64,000 nucleotides of DNA from Yersinia hibernica (GCF_004124235.1 NZ_CP032487.1:806001-870000), one strand, 5' to 3'; counted from the stretch's first letter, positions 46,025 to 54,970 are shown. A program made the numbers and translations. Notes: generated from the letters alone by a model not told the origin.

Positions 46025-47080
46025 TTAATACTCCAAAATAACTGCACCAGCATGACCATTGCCGCCATTTTGTGATGCAAGGGTATAACTTGCAGCACCG
46101 CCTCCGCCTATTGATAATGAGTTTCTTCCCGTGCCACCACTCCGAGTTGAACCACCAAGGACAGACCCACCACCAATTCCTGACCCAACAGTAGCTGTAG
46201 TCGCGCCATCGGAGCCATCACTACCTACAGTGTTTATACTGCCACCAGTCCCAGCACCGCCAAATCCACCTGCGCCAGTGCCACCGCCCCCCGCATCACC
46301 AAATGCCCCGCCAGAAGCAGAGAGATACCCAGACACGCTACTAGCGCCACCAGTTGACCCCGAGTTACCCGCTGTACCGCCAACACCGTTCGCGCCAACA
46401 GTAATTGATAGCACCTGTCCAGGACTCACTGTTATACAGTCCTCCGCATACCCGCCAGCACCTCCTCCGCCGCCTGACTTTGCTGCTGCTGAGCCGCCAG
46501 CACCGCCACCACCACCGACAACGCGAACGCGAATGCGAGTCACACCATTAGGAACTGTAAACACGAATGTTCCGGCGGTTAGGTAGGAGATCATTCTTGC
46601 GCCCATTGTCTGAACAAAGGGAATATGTGCCACGTCGCTTAAACCAAGGTTTGCGAGAGTCTGTGCAACAGATGCTGGGCCCGCTACCGCAATCTCAGAA
46701 AGGTTATTAGCAATTTTTAGGGCAGTATCATTTACCGCTTTAACGGCCTTTGGGGTGGCAGCTAGCGCTTCGCTGTTACTGGTTGTTGAGCTGCTAAGCT
46801 GAGTAATTCCCTTTAAAATAAGGGATGCAACAGGCAATTCAGGTGAGCGGTTTGAAATTAAACTTAAAATGGCGAGTAATAATTGATTATTCTCACTTTC
46901 ATTTATTTCAATGCCAGCCTCCGCTAATACTGAAATCAATTCTTGCTGAGTATTTCTGATAGCGCCCTGAACATTCGTCAGCCATAGGCCCGGAACAATA
47001 GTTCCTTGCTCACCCGTTGCCGGATTACCGTCATGGAATATGTTGTCAGGGGTATCAATTGGCGGCATGATATTTTTCAT
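46025..47080 (-). CDS. Tail fibre with glycine-rich C-terminal adhesin
   Basis: 351 aa from ATG 47080 (MKNIMPPIDTPDN). The N-terminal part resembles Mu-type fibre attachment regions (DGNPATGEQGTIVPGLWLTN). From about residue 190 to the end the protein becomes extremely glycine-rich (GGGGGAGG, GGGGTGAGGFGG, GGNGHAGAVILEY), typical of glycine-rich phage receptor-binding tips in which polyglycine-II helices present variable loops. It is far shorter than Mu S. The gene is followed directly by its assembly chaperone. Confidence 0.8.
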   Translation of the reverse strand: MKNIMPPIDTPDNIFHDGNPATGEQGTIVPGLWLTNVQGAIRNTQQELISVLAEAGIEINESENNQLLLAILSLISNRSPELPVASLILKGITQLSSSTTSNSEALAATPKAVKAVNDTALKIANNLSEIAVAGPASVAQTLANLGLSDVAHIPFVQTMGARMISYLTAGTFVFTVPNGVTRIRVRVVGGGGGAGGSAAAKSGGGGGAGGYAEDCITVSPGQVLSITVGANGVGGTAGNSGSTGGASSVSGYLSASGGAFGDAGGGGTGAGGFGGAGTGGSINTVGSDGSDGATTATVGSGIGGGSVLGGSTRSGGTGRNSLSIGGGGAASYTLASQNGGNGHAGAVILEY

Positions 47081-47082
47081 TA

Positions 47083-47652
47083 TCAGCTCTCCTGGTAAGT
47101 GAAATAACAAAAGGTATGGGCAGGCTTAAGGTTGTTAAATACGGTTTCAATCACCGTGTCTGAAAATGCCGATAAACGCTCACCCGCTGACGATGTGCCC
47201 GCTCTAAACCGGAATGTCTGAACCTTTGAGCCGAAAACATTGACCCGCCATACCCAGATAATTTCTGGCACCATAAGTGGGTCACCTGCGCGATTAATCC
47301 CGGCCCTAAAGGGTTCGAGTTCATCAATGGTTATCTGGTACCCAGCGCTGGCGGCAATGCGTTTAAAATAAGGGATACTGAGACCGCCAGACTCAGATAA
47401 CTTGATAAGTACCACTTGCAAACGTTGCTGATAACTGGCTTCAGGCTCTGCCGTAATCTCCAGAACGCGCTCCCAGTCAACCAGCAGGCTATTAGCATAA
47501 AAGGGAGTGACGCCCCCCAATACGGCATTAGCCAGGAAAGATGCGGTATCAAGCGCATTACCTTCTGCCTGAATTTCAGCGTTAATTTTGGGTTGCTGAG
47601 AGTCATAGGCTACTGGCGGTAGCAACAGGCCCAATAAGGTTGAAAATTTCAT
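47083..47652 (-). CDS. Baseplate/tail protein, Mu gp48-like (YmfQ/DUF2313)
   Basis: 189 aa. Mu gp48 family signs: MKFSTLLGLLLPPVAYD start, ANAVLGGVTPFYANSLLVDWERVLEI, QRLQVVLIKLSESGGLSIPYFKRIAASAGYQITI and GERLSAFSD. The protein sits between the baseplate wedge and the fibre. Overlaps the gp47 stop by four bases. Confidence 0.85.
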   Translation of the reverse strand: MKFSTLLGLLLPPVAYDSQQPKINAEIQAEGNALDTASFLANAVLGGVTPFYANSLLVDWERVLEITAEPEASYQQRLQVVLIKLSESGGLSIPYFKRIAASAGYQITIDELEPFRAGINRAGDPLMVPEIIWVWRVNVFGSKVQTFRFRAGTSSAGERLSAFSDTVIETVFNNLKPAHTFCYFTYQES

Positions 47653-48710
47653 AGTAATGACACCGTAATCGTGCCGCTACGCAGCCATTCAACAACCGCA
47701 TCATCGACTTGTGGAATAACGTTATCAACAGGCGTTATTATTTTTCGGTCAGTCACCCCCGTAATAAAGGAAACTAACATTTCAGCCTGGCTGCGAATAA
47801 ACGTCTCACCCGGTATCAGTCGATTGATATAGTTATTTAATGCCTCTTTAACCTGCACTTCGGCAATATCTAACGTAATACCACTGAGCGTCACTTTAAC
47901 GTCAATATCAAATGTTTTAATGGTGGGGGCCATCACTAATGAACTCTTGGCCGTGACCGGGCGAACGTCATCAATATGGGCCTGAGTGGTTTCAATAATG
48001 GCTTCTGAGGGTAAACCATCAGAAGAAGTGATCACGATATCAACCGTCCCCAGCCCACGGCGTAAGGGGTAAACAAATGCACCGGTCACGCCGGTGACCT
48101 CCAGCGCCCACCGTTTATAATCGTACTTGTTGCCCCCTGCGGGCGGGCGGCGAATGATGTCCAATAATCGTGCCAGTAAATCCGCCTGACTTTCCTGCTC
48201 TGTGCCACCGAGCATCATGCCGATGATAACGGTACTGTCCACGCCATCAGGCGTTGACGATAACGTGCCTGACATGACCTGAGAGGTGTTTCCCGCTGTA
48301 CCAGAAAGGCTTGACTGAGCCGTTACCGTGACTTTGCCATCAGCATCGATAGCCGCTTGTTGAGTCGTGACAAATGAGAATGAATCGCGCGTCACCGTTA
48401 GCCCGCTGGCGACAGTGGCACCCGGTTCTCCCGTCATGGCAATGGTGCCGGTGGCAGTATTGGCAGGTTTACGAACAATGCCCCGTGTCCGGCAATGTAA
48501 TTCCAGAAATTCAATATCGGCGGTATCGGGGAATATCTGACGGACAATCCAACCTTGATCCTGATAAATACCGCCCGCACAACTGGCAACAGAAGAGGCG
48601 CGGATATAATAGTCACTGTCTGGTGAAATATCGGCATCGGGTAATAAATTACGGATATCCCGTAGAAGAGTATCGCGAATAGCCTCAACGGTGGGTGTTA
48701 TATGGGGCAT
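47649..48710 (-). CDS. Baseplate J-like protein (Mu gp47)
   Basis: 353 aa. Baseplate_J family: FLELHCRTRGIVRKPANTATG near residue 70-90 and LDIIRRPPAGGNKYDYKRWA near 190 are hallmarks, as is PLRRGLGTVDIVI. It forms the wedge with the W/gp25 protein. ATG overlaps the W stop (TGATG). Confidence 0.92.
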   Translation of the reverse strand: MPHITPTVEAIRDTLLRDIRNLLPDADISPDSDYYIRASSVASCAGGIYQDQGWIVRQIFPDTADIEFLELHCRTRGIVRKPANTATGTIAMTGEPGATVASGLTVTRDSFSFVTTQQAAIDADGKVTVTAQSSLSGTAGNTSQVMSGTLSSTPDGVDSTVIIGMMLGGTEQESQADLLARLLDIIRRPPAGGNKYDYKRWALEVTGVTGAFVYPLRRGLGTVDIVITSSDGLPSEAIIETTQAHIDDVRPVTAKSSLVMAPTIKTFDIDVKVTLSGITLDIAEVQVKEALNNYINRLIPGETFIRSQAEMLVSFITGVTDRKIITPVDNVIPQVDDAVVEWLRSGTITVSLL

Positions 48711-49060
48711 CAGGCAACCCTCACTGGATGGCTAAACGTTTGAGATTGATTGGCGGCAGTTTCAACAACAATATGCAGTAATAACCACCCCGATTTTATC
48801 CGGGTGGATGTCACGGTAATGGCCATTGCCCGGCCATCATCAATCAAACTTTGCAATGCCTGCTCTGAATATTGGCGGGCCAGGGTATAGACCCGCGAGA
48901 CATCTTTCTCACGGGCCAGTTCATGCAGTCGTGAGCCCAGCGTGGTATCCGCCCACCAGGAACCCAGTGGAACCATCAGGCGCAGATAGACGGCATTGGC
49001 CAGTGTACTGATGCTTTCGCCAGTGTAGTCTCGGGTTGAAGGGTCAATTAGCATGTCCAT
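48710..49060 (-). CDS. Baseplate wedge protein W (Mu gp46, GPW/gp25 family)
   Basis: 116 aa, small lysozyme-like gp25 fold that starts sheath assembly at the baseplate. The family core is STLANAVYLRLMVPLGSWW followed by GSRLHELAREKD. ATG 49060 lies in a 9-bp perfect hairpin arm (49057-49065 with 49073-49081) and has no clear Shine-Dalgarno; another ATG is two codons on. A candidate promoter ends 6 bases before the start codon. Confidence 0.9.
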   Translation of the reverse strand: MDMLIDPSTRDYTGESISTLANAVYLRLMVPLGSWWADTTLGSRLHELAREKDVSRVYTLARQYSEQALQSLIDDGRAMAITVTSTRIKSGWLLLHIVVETAANQSQTFSHPVRVA

Positions 49061-49066
49061 GCCGCT

Positions 49067-49113
49067 ACTATGGCGGCATGGAGCAGGAAAATTCAGGTGA
49101 AGAGGTTCAGTGG
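49067..49113 (-). promoter_or_regulatory. Candidate activator-dependent late promoter upstream of W
   Basis: On the minus strand, CCACTGAACC, TCTT and CACCTGAATT (49113-49090), a 17-base spacer and CATAGT (49072-49067), then six bases to the W ATG. The same arrangement is found upstream of gene I (60986-61032) with 22 of 24 element bases shared in register apart from a short local rearrangement. Mu has C-activated late promoters at I and P; this would be the counterpart of the second. Confidence 0.6.
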
Positions 49114-49114
49114 G

Positions 49115-49765
49115 TTAGGCTTTGGCGTCGGAGGTATTGCCGCTCATGCTATCAATATGATGATGTCCGGTCAGAGATATTTCACCCGCTTTCACATCAC
49201 CATTGGTGGTGTAGTTGCCACCTGTCTGCCCGATATTACCCTCAAATGTTGCCCCAGCGCCACCCTTGATGGCCATGCCGCCATTACCGGTAATTTTATT
49301 CTGCGCGGTGACCTGCTCACTGGCATTCACCATTGGGGTATTGAAATCAGCCTTTTCCTCGGCATTGATTTCATAGTTCTTGCAGGTCACGCGATAGGTA
49401 TCGCATTCCACATCGATGATGCGACCCCGCTTGAGAACGATTTTAGCGCCCTCATCGGTATAGAGTGCCACTTCCCCAGACTTAAGTCCGGTCAACCGGT
49501 AAGCGGCGTTTTCAGTGGCAATAATCACGCCATGTGAGGTTTTCCCCCCGAGCGGCAATATAACCGCCATCGTGCCGGGGAGCGGGTTGGAGGTGAAACC
49601 ATAATGCTGGAACAATTCATTGTCCTGAATTTGTTCGCCCGCCAGCCCGCGCGCCTGCACGGTTTGCACCTGTCCAGTACTATTAACCCGTGTTAATGCG
49701 GCTCTAAATGCTTTTCGAATGCGGTTTAACGCCGCATTAATACGACTATCAACACTATTCCACAT
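49115..49765 (-). CDS. Baseplate spike protein (Mu gp45/V-like)
   Basis: 216 aa. The N-terminal OB-fold hub (GQVQTVQARGLAGEQIQDNELFQ; GTMAVILPLGG) is followed by a repetitive beta-helix needle (IKGGAGATFEGNIGQTGGNY). The tip ends TGHHHIDSMSGNTSDAKA, with the histidine-rich iron-binding apex typical of Mu/P2 membrane-piercing spikes. It overlaps the P gene end by 11 bases. Confidence 0.9.
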   Translation of the reverse strand: MWNSVDSRINAALNRIRKAFRAALTRVNSTGQVQTVQARGLAGEQIQDNELFQHYGFTSNPLPGTMAVILPLGGKTSHGVIIATENAAYRLTGLKSGEVALYTDEGAKIVLKRGRIIDVECDTYRVTCKNYEINAEEKADFNTPMVNASEQVTAQNKITGNGGMAIKGGAGATFEGNIGQTGGNYTTNGDVKAGEISLTGHHHIDSMSGNTSDAKA

Positions 49766-50969
49766 CGACTATCCCCAGTTCTTTGGTTTTCTTTTTCTTT
49801 CGGCCTTTTTTCTTTTTCGGGAATGCATCCGGTATCCAGATACCGTCCTCTTTTAAGCGTAAAGAGGTGGTTTCGCCCTCGGTACGGCCTCCCACAAACT
49901 CACGGCCCATTAGAAAGAATATCTCATCAATGGCATGGGGTTCACTGCGCACATGAATACGCTGGCCAGGCTCCCACAATATGCCCTCAGACGTTCGATG
50001 ACCCGCGACCACGGCCGTTATGCTGTACCCCGCCAGACGAGCATCCGCCATCGCTTTACGCCCGCGATAACGCACCTGATCCAGATTGTCAGCATCACCG
50101 ACGACCATGATTTGTGGGCGATAATACGGTACGGTAGGGTCTTTGATGACGGTTTTCAGCCCATGGGTGCCGGTTTCAGCGGTGCCAATATCCTGACCAA
50201 GGTCATCATCTGGGCTATCATCGGCCTCGCTGGCCATCGAGGCGCTATCAACATCAACAATGCCCAGCTCGGCCGATGACTTAGACCCTTGACCATGCCC
50301 CTGAGCCAATACGGTGAGCTCCGAGAACGAACCATTGATTGAAGAGGTCTCATTGAGTGAAAGCACGTTATTACCCTCACCATTGAATTGCATTATCAGT
50401 GTGGCCACCGGGGGTGTGGTGTAATCTGGGCCACCAATGACTAACGTACCGTCAGGCTCGAACCAAGGCCATAACCCCCGGCCCGCGGCGGCACGAACTA
50501 ACGCATCCCAGGCGCGTTCGCCTGGCTCAATGCTCACCTTATCGTTACGAATGGCGCTCTCGGCGTTAATCCGAATCTTGGTGATACCCAAGGGTCGCAC
50601 GATATTGGCGACCACTTCCTCCAGTCCGAGCTGGCGGGAGGTAAAGACTGGGGCGGCGCAATCCACCAGAATGGCCGCGCCGTCACGACCCGACAACGAT
50701 AGCGTGCATTGTTTACGTGAAGTATTGCGTTGAATTCTGTCAACACGGCCTACCATGACCGTATCGGCTCCGACCTTGACCTGCACAGGGACGCCGCGCG
50801 TGATAGCGGGTGGAAAGACACCATCGGGCAGACCCAACGAAACAGACCAGGCATCGGCGGGGATCAAAAAGTCAGAATCAATCTGGTAACGGCTCCAGGC
50901 GCTGTGGACTTTGCCGTTAATCAAAATGCTGACGCGGTTGTCTTGGTCTTTGTCAGATGGCGTAGGCAT
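49755..50969 (-). CDS. Tail hub protein P (Mu gp44-like)
   Basis: 404 aa from ATG 50969, preceded by GGGGGA and overlapping the N stop by 17 bases. Mu P/T4 gp27-like hub features: ILINGKVHSAWSRYQIDSDF at the start and PGERAWDALVRAAAGRGLWPWFEPDG centrally. The C-terminus has an unusual basic run, KKKKGRKKKKTKELGIVDVE, not expected in a folded hub domain; LGIVDV also occurs near residue 235. Confidence 0.88.
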   Translation of the reverse strand: MPTPSDKDQDNRVSILINGKVHSAWSRYQIDSDFLIPADAWSVSLGLPDGVFPPAITRGVPVQVKVGADTVMVGRVDRIQRNTSRKQCTLSLSGRDGAAILVDCAAPVFTSRQLGLEEVVANIVRPLGITKIRINAESAIRNDKVSIEPGERAWDALVRAAAGRGLWPWFEPDGTLVIGGPDYTTPPVATLIMQFNGEGNNVLSLNETSSINGSFSELTVLAQGHGQGSKSSAELGIVDVDSASMASEADDSPDDDLGQDIGTAETGTHGLKTVIKDPTVPYYRPQIMVVGDADNLDQVRYRGRKAMADARLAGYSITAVVAGHRTSEGILWEPGQRIHVRSEPHAIDEIFFLMGREFVGGRTEGETTSLRLKEDGIWIPDAFPKKKKGRKKKKTKELGIVDVE

Positions 50970-52281
50970 AAAGCATATCCCCCGGCTTGAGGTCATTCGG
51001 ATTGCGTAACTGAGGATTGAGGCGCTGTAACTCAACTGCGCGTTGATAGTCGCCGTACCAGCGATGGGCCACCAAGTGCAGATTACTGACGCCCTCAACC
51101 TGACGCTGGATGAGCGGCGGGCGCGTGGTCATGATATTGGCTGCTAATTGCTGTACGGCCAGCGCAATATCTTTTAACCCATCAACAACCGGTTGCCACG
51201 CGATACCCAAAGGGGTTGAGCTTGAACTCACTTCCTGCGTCGCATCGGCATACTGCGCCCGATGCTGGTCAATCGCCGTCTGGATAAATTCGCGGGTATC
51301 GTTAGCAATACGCTCGATTTCAATAGGGGAAAGCAGACTGTTAATCTCGTCGTCACTGAAGATATCAGCGGCGTCTTGCGCCAGTTCGCCCGCGACAACG
51401 ATTGTCACCATGGCAATCAACTCAGCAATGTCAGCTACCGATGTGCCAGCGGGTATCTCAACAGGGGCGGTCTTTTCACCGGATACCAGCGCTGCTGGCA
51501 TATCCGCAATGGCCGTCAACTGTCGGTGGGACTCGCCCCAGTCAGACATTGTGGCGTTAGTCTGGCTGATGGCGCTGACAGATGAAACACCGCTTCCGGC
51601 ACTTGCACCACTGGAGGTGGTATTAATCGACGTCAGACTGACCGCACTTTGTAAGTCACTCATAAACGCGCCAGGGTATTGCACAAAGTCGGTGGTATTC
51701 CCCACAAATCCGGTTATCTCGCTGCGGAAGATAATCAGCATATTTAAGGCCGTAGACGCCAGCGCCTTGGATTTTGACATCAACTTTTTAGCATCACGCA
51801 ACGGGGCCAGCGCGTTATCCATCAGGCTTTGCTCGGCATCCATCAGCGACTGCACCTGATTAAAGATGACATCCGCTTGGGCGGTGGGATAGCCCTGACT
51901 GAAGAAGGGATTGCCGGTTTTGGATTCAAGGAAAACCAGCTCCACGGAGCAATAGTCGACGTTCTCAGCATCGTGACCGATTTGGCACTCGATGACCTGC
52001 ATATTCGGCATCGAGCCGTAAATGGGGTGGATCAACTCACCTGCATCGCGCTTATCCAGTTCTGCAATAAAGGATTGCAACCGGCTATCGTAATCATCCC
52101 CCCAAAACAGCGCAGATAAGCGAATGTTACGGGCTTTGCGGCCCATGTCCTGAATGTCAGCCCCGTCAATATAGGGGTACTCATGCTGAGCAACATCACG
52201 GCTCCAGCTGTCGCGAGTATTAACCACATCAAATCTCACGCCACGAAATGAGGCATCTAACATGCTATCTGACCAACTCAT
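50953..52281 (-). CDS. DNA circularisation / tail protein N (Mu gp43-like)
   Basis: 442 aa. The N-terminus fits the DNA_circ_N family (SFRGVRFDVVNTRDSWSRDV; HEYPYIDGADIQDMGRKAR). A long helical middle region is followed by a LysM-like C-terminus (HLVAHRWYGDYQRAVELQRLNP). N is injected with or linked to the genome in Mu. It overlaps the tape-measure stop by one base. Confidence 0.88.
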   Translation of the reverse strand: MSWSDSMLDASFRGVRFDVVNTRDSWSRDVAQHEYPYIDGADIQDMGRKARNIRLSALFWGDDYDSRLQSFIAELDKRDAGELIHPIYGSMPNMQVIECQIGHDAENVDYCSVELVFLESKTGNPFFSQGYPTAQADVIFNQVQSLMDAEQSLMDNALAPLRDAKKLMSKSKALASTALNMLIIFRSEITGFVGNTTDFVQYPGAFMSDLQSAVSLTSINTTSSGASAGSGVSSVSAISQTNATMSDWGESHRQLTAIADMPAALVSGEKTAPVEIPAGTSVADIAELIAMVTIVVAGELAQDAADIFSDDEINSLLSPIEIERIANDTREFIQTAIDQHRAQYADATQEVSSSSTPLGIAWQPVVDGLKDIALAVQQLAANIMTTRPPLIQRQVEGVSNLHLVAHRWYGDYQRAVELQRLNPQLRNPNDLKPGDMLYAYAI

Positions 52282-54446
52282 TAATAGCCCCCCGTTGGGC
52301 CGCGCACGGCCTGAGCACCATTCACATCATTGACGACTTCCGCCAGCACACGGCCATCGACCTCTAATTTAGAGATGACCTGAATGGGTTGATTCTTTTG
52401 CCCCTGCTGGCCAGCAGCCAGATAGGACGGCACACCGAACCCAGCAAGGTTATTGGCTTGTGCATTAAAGGGATTGGCATCGCCCGTCGTAATATTGGAA
52501 GGGACGGAGATAGACGAGCCTTTCTTACTGAATCGGTCTTTAACAACTTCCAAGGCTATATCAACCAAGGAATATCCCGAGGTACCAGTGGATATGGAAT
52601 CCACTTTCTCTGTCATGTTTTTCTTGGCAAAGTCTTCACGCAGATAATCTTGCATGCTAGAGATGGCGACAGAGCCAGCGGTAATGTAGAGCGCTGAAAC
52701 AGCCATGCTGCTGCCCGCTATTTTACCGAGTGTACCCGGCCCACTAATTCCGCCACTGCCAGAGGGGCCTGCACCACCGCCCCCAGTCAGAAACCTGAGC
52801 CCCGCAAATGCCATAGCTACTGCACCCATAGCCTTAATACCATCGGTGGCACCGACGACAGCGGTGGTGAGACCAGGATATTCTTTGGAGTAATCGGTTA
52901 AATTTTTAGATAAGGTGCCAAGAATATCGGATAACGGTTTAATGGCATCCATCTCAGCAAAGTCTTTCGTATTATTGAATTGGCTAGCTTTAAAGTCATT
53001 ACCATCAGAGACAACCGCAAAGTTAATATCACCAGCAGATTCCCCTGCTTTTAAGCTCCGTTGTTCATTGGTTTTTTTAACAACTTCATTGGCATAGTCT
53101 CTATTGGCCCGATAACCAATTAATGCCTTGAGTGCTTGTTGATCGGCAATAACTTTACCAACAGAGGAACCTTCCAAAATCTTGGCCATTGAGGCTAATA
53201 TTTGGGCTCGCTCACTACCTTTTGCACTATGTAGTTGACTCTGTAATTCTTGATATTTCTTATCACCCGCAACAACTTTATCGACAATACCGACAAACGC
53301 ATCAACAGAGTTAAACCCTTTCTCTTTCGCATGAGCGAGTGAGCCAGGAAGGTCAATCCCTTTACCGTTGTACTTTATTTTTGCCAAAGACATGGCAGTA
53401 TCGCGGCTATTTAATTTCGCCAACAGATTTGACGTGTTGTTACCAGCCTCATCGCTATTACCCGCAGTAATAGCGGAAGTCTGATTCAATGCCAGTAACG
53501 TTGAGAAGTCGCTTAACCCACTCATGCCGGCACTTGATGCGGATGCCAATTGACCGGGTAAATGCTTAGCCATATCTGCTAATTCAAAACTACCTTCTTG
53601 CCCTGCAACAATCGCCATATTCAACGCCTTGCCGATATCTTCGTCTTTAATGTCAAAGCTTTGCTTTAAACGAATGGCAATATTGGCTAAGTCTTTAGGG
53701 TCAGCACCGGTTGCAGTGGCGTATTTTTGAATAACAGGTAACAACGTTTTTACTGAATCCATGCTCACGGCACCAGAGGCTAGCATGGCATCCAACGTAT
53801 CAGCGGCTGATTCTTTTGTTCCACCCCCTACATCAACTGCATTCCTAACTAAACCGCTGAGCTCTTTTTTACCTTCCAGTCGCCCTTCAACACCACGTTC
53901 TGCGTAGGCAGTATTAGTCATCTTGGCAATCCGAGCATCGTAACTCATCTGGTTACGCACCGGTTGCACTAACATGGCACTGGCGGCAGCAATACCCCCA
54001 ACTACCGCCGCAGCTCCTGAGCCTAGCATTCTGGCCCGCTGCAAGCCGGTCATACTGTGATTGGCCCCATTCAGTTCATTCTTTAATCGACTGACTTTAT
54101 CGGTCATCGTGCTGAATGCACGAGCCTGCTCATTGGCAGACATCACTCCACTGCGGGTCAAGCGATTATAGGCGGCCTGGGTTTGCTGGATTTCGCGCTG
54201 AATATCCTGCTCAGAACGCACACCCAATGTAGAGCGAGCGGTGGCCTGGCGCTTAAGTTCAGCTTGTAAACTGCGGGAGGCTTTAATACCCTTTTCAGCA
54301 CTCTTTGAATCGGTATCACCCAACTTCTCCGAGGCTTTCTGTGCGGCGGCGGTTTGCTGTACCGTATCTTGCAGGGTCTTTTTGAGTACTTTAGAGGCGT
54401 TATCGCGGGCGAATAACGTCAACGCCAGATTGAGTCCACGTGACAT
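52281..54446 (-). CDS. Tail tape measure protein (Mu gp42-like)
   Basis: 721 aa. The N-terminal 120 residues are coiled-coil-forming, a hydrophobic segment lies around residues 140-165, and the region SGLVRNAVDVGGGTKESAAD, then MLASGAVSMDSVKTLLPVIQ, fits the PhageMin_Tail (TP901-type) tape-measure core. Further hydrophobic stretches are near 555-610. Its length would set tail length. ATG follows at zero spacing the stop of the frameshifted chaperone frame (TAA ATG). Confidence 0.9.
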   Translation of the reverse strand: MSRGLNLALTLFARDNASKVLKKTLQDTVQQTAAAQKASEKLGDTDSKSAEKGIKASRSLQAELKRQATARSTLGVRSEQDIQREIQQTQAAYNRLTRSGVMSANEQARAFSTMTDKVSRLKNELNGANHSMTGLQRARMLGSGAAAVVGGIAAASAMLVQPVRNQMSYDARIAKMTNTAYAERGVEGRLEGKKELSGLVRNAVDVGGGTKESAADTLDAMLASGAVSMDSVKTLLPVIQKYATATGADPKDLANIAIRLKQSFDIKDEDIGKALNMAIVAGQEGSFELADMAKHLPGQLASASSAGMSGLSDFSTLLALNQTSAITAGNSDEAGNNTSNLLAKLNSRDTAMSLAKIKYNGKGIDLPGSLAHAKEKGFNSVDAFVGIVDKVVAGDKKYQELQSQLHSAKGSERAQILASMAKILEGSSVGKVIADQQALKALIGYRANRDYANEVVKKTNEQRSLKAGESAGDINFAVVSDGNDFKASQFNNTKDFAEMDAIKPLSDILGTLSKNLTDYSKEYPGLTTAVVGATDGIKAMGAVAMAFAGLRFLTGGGGAGPSGSGGISGPGTLGKIAGSSMAVSALYITAGSVAISSMQDYLREDFAKKNMTEKVDSISTGTSGYSLVDIALEVVKDRFSKKGSSISVPSNITTGDANPFNAQANNLAGFGVPSYLAAGQQGQKNQPIQVISKLEVDGRVLAEVVNDVNGAQAVRGPTGGY

Positions 54447-54970
54447 TTATCGTCCCCGCTTTTGTCGTTTGGATTTAGCTCTACGGGTGGTGGTCGTTTT
54501 GTTATTCCCGGCTGACGGTTTTTTGCCATTCAGCCGGGTTAACGCATCCAGATGACCGTCCAACTCCGTGTGGGTCATAGCGCTTATTTGTTGCTCGTTG
54601 ACGCCACATCTGCCGAGAGCGAGGGTGATAAGTCGGTATCCGGCAAGGAGCTCTTCTCGGGCAACCGCTTTTTTTTAATGGCGGCAATATGCGCATCGAT
54701 AATATCGAAATCATCATCAGTTAATTCATTCAATAACAACTCTGTGGTGATATCGTCCTTTGCCAGATTACCCAGGCTAATTAATGCTGACGCAATAAGT
54801 GCCACTTTATAATAAAGCTGTGCTGCCGGGCCTTCTGTCGTGCCTTGTGATTCCTGTGTATCGGTTAAGGCAGCAATGGTGTCTTTGACTACCGGCATCC
54901 GAATGGAAAATTCACGGTGAATAACATCACCAACAGCGACCCCGAAAACTAAAAAACCTTGTTCGATCAT
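54447..54970 (-). CDS. Frameshifted tail assembly chaperone, long form
   Basis: A -1 slip on the eight-A run (54676-54669, followed by GCG) moves ribosomes into a frame that runs 73 more codons: AVAREELLAGYRLITLALGR, CGVNEQQISAMTHTELDGHL, then DALTRLNGKKP and a basic tail ending KRQKRGR. That frame stops exactly where the tape-measure ATG begins. The alternative frame gives a non-protein-like sequence that stops at 54502. This G/GT-type arrangement is conserved in long-tailed phages. No stimulatory structure was checked. Confidence 0.75.
54584..54970 (-). CDS. Tail assembly chaperone, short form (Mu gp41/Y-like)
   Basis: 128 aa. It resembles Mu-type tail assembly chaperones: MIEQGFLVFGVAVGDVIHREFSIRMP start with an all-helical acidic body (TTELLLNELTDDDFDIIDAH). 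Its ATG overlaps the tube-gene stop (TAATG). Near residue 98 the codons ATT AAA AAA AAG provide a slippery run leading to the longer product annotated separately. Confidence 0.85.
   Translation of the reverse strand: MIEQGFLVFGVAVGDVIHREFSIRMPVVKDTIAALTDTQESQGTTEGPAAQLYYKVALIASALISLGNLAKDDITTELLLNELTDDDFDIIDAHIAAIKKKRLPEKSSLPDTDLSPSLSADVASTSNK
54669..54676 (-). promoter_or_regulatory. Slippery site for programmed -1 frameshift
   Basis: On the minus strand, eight A followed by GCGG (A AAA AAA G heptamer), read in the zero frame as AAA AAA AAG. This is one of the strongest -1 slippery sequences in E. coli-like ribosomes. The distance to the zero-frame stop is about 30 codons. Confidence 0.75.

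Noticed and set aside
46131..46586. 151-aa proline-rich plus-strand ORF
   Set aside because: It is the antisense of the glycine-rich fibre tip: GGN glycine codons read backwards give NCC proline/alanine codons. No ribosome site or context.
51110..51859. 249-aa plus-strand ORF within gene N
   Set aside because: Long antisense open frame caused by codon bias. The sense strand encodes a clear DNA_circ_N protein in the expected Mu order.
54502..54717. 71-aa ORF in the third frame at the chaperone slippery site
   Set aside because: Would need a +1 or -2 shift; its sequence (SGCPRRAPCRIPTYHPRS) is not protein-like and it stops before the tape measure, unlike the -1 frame.
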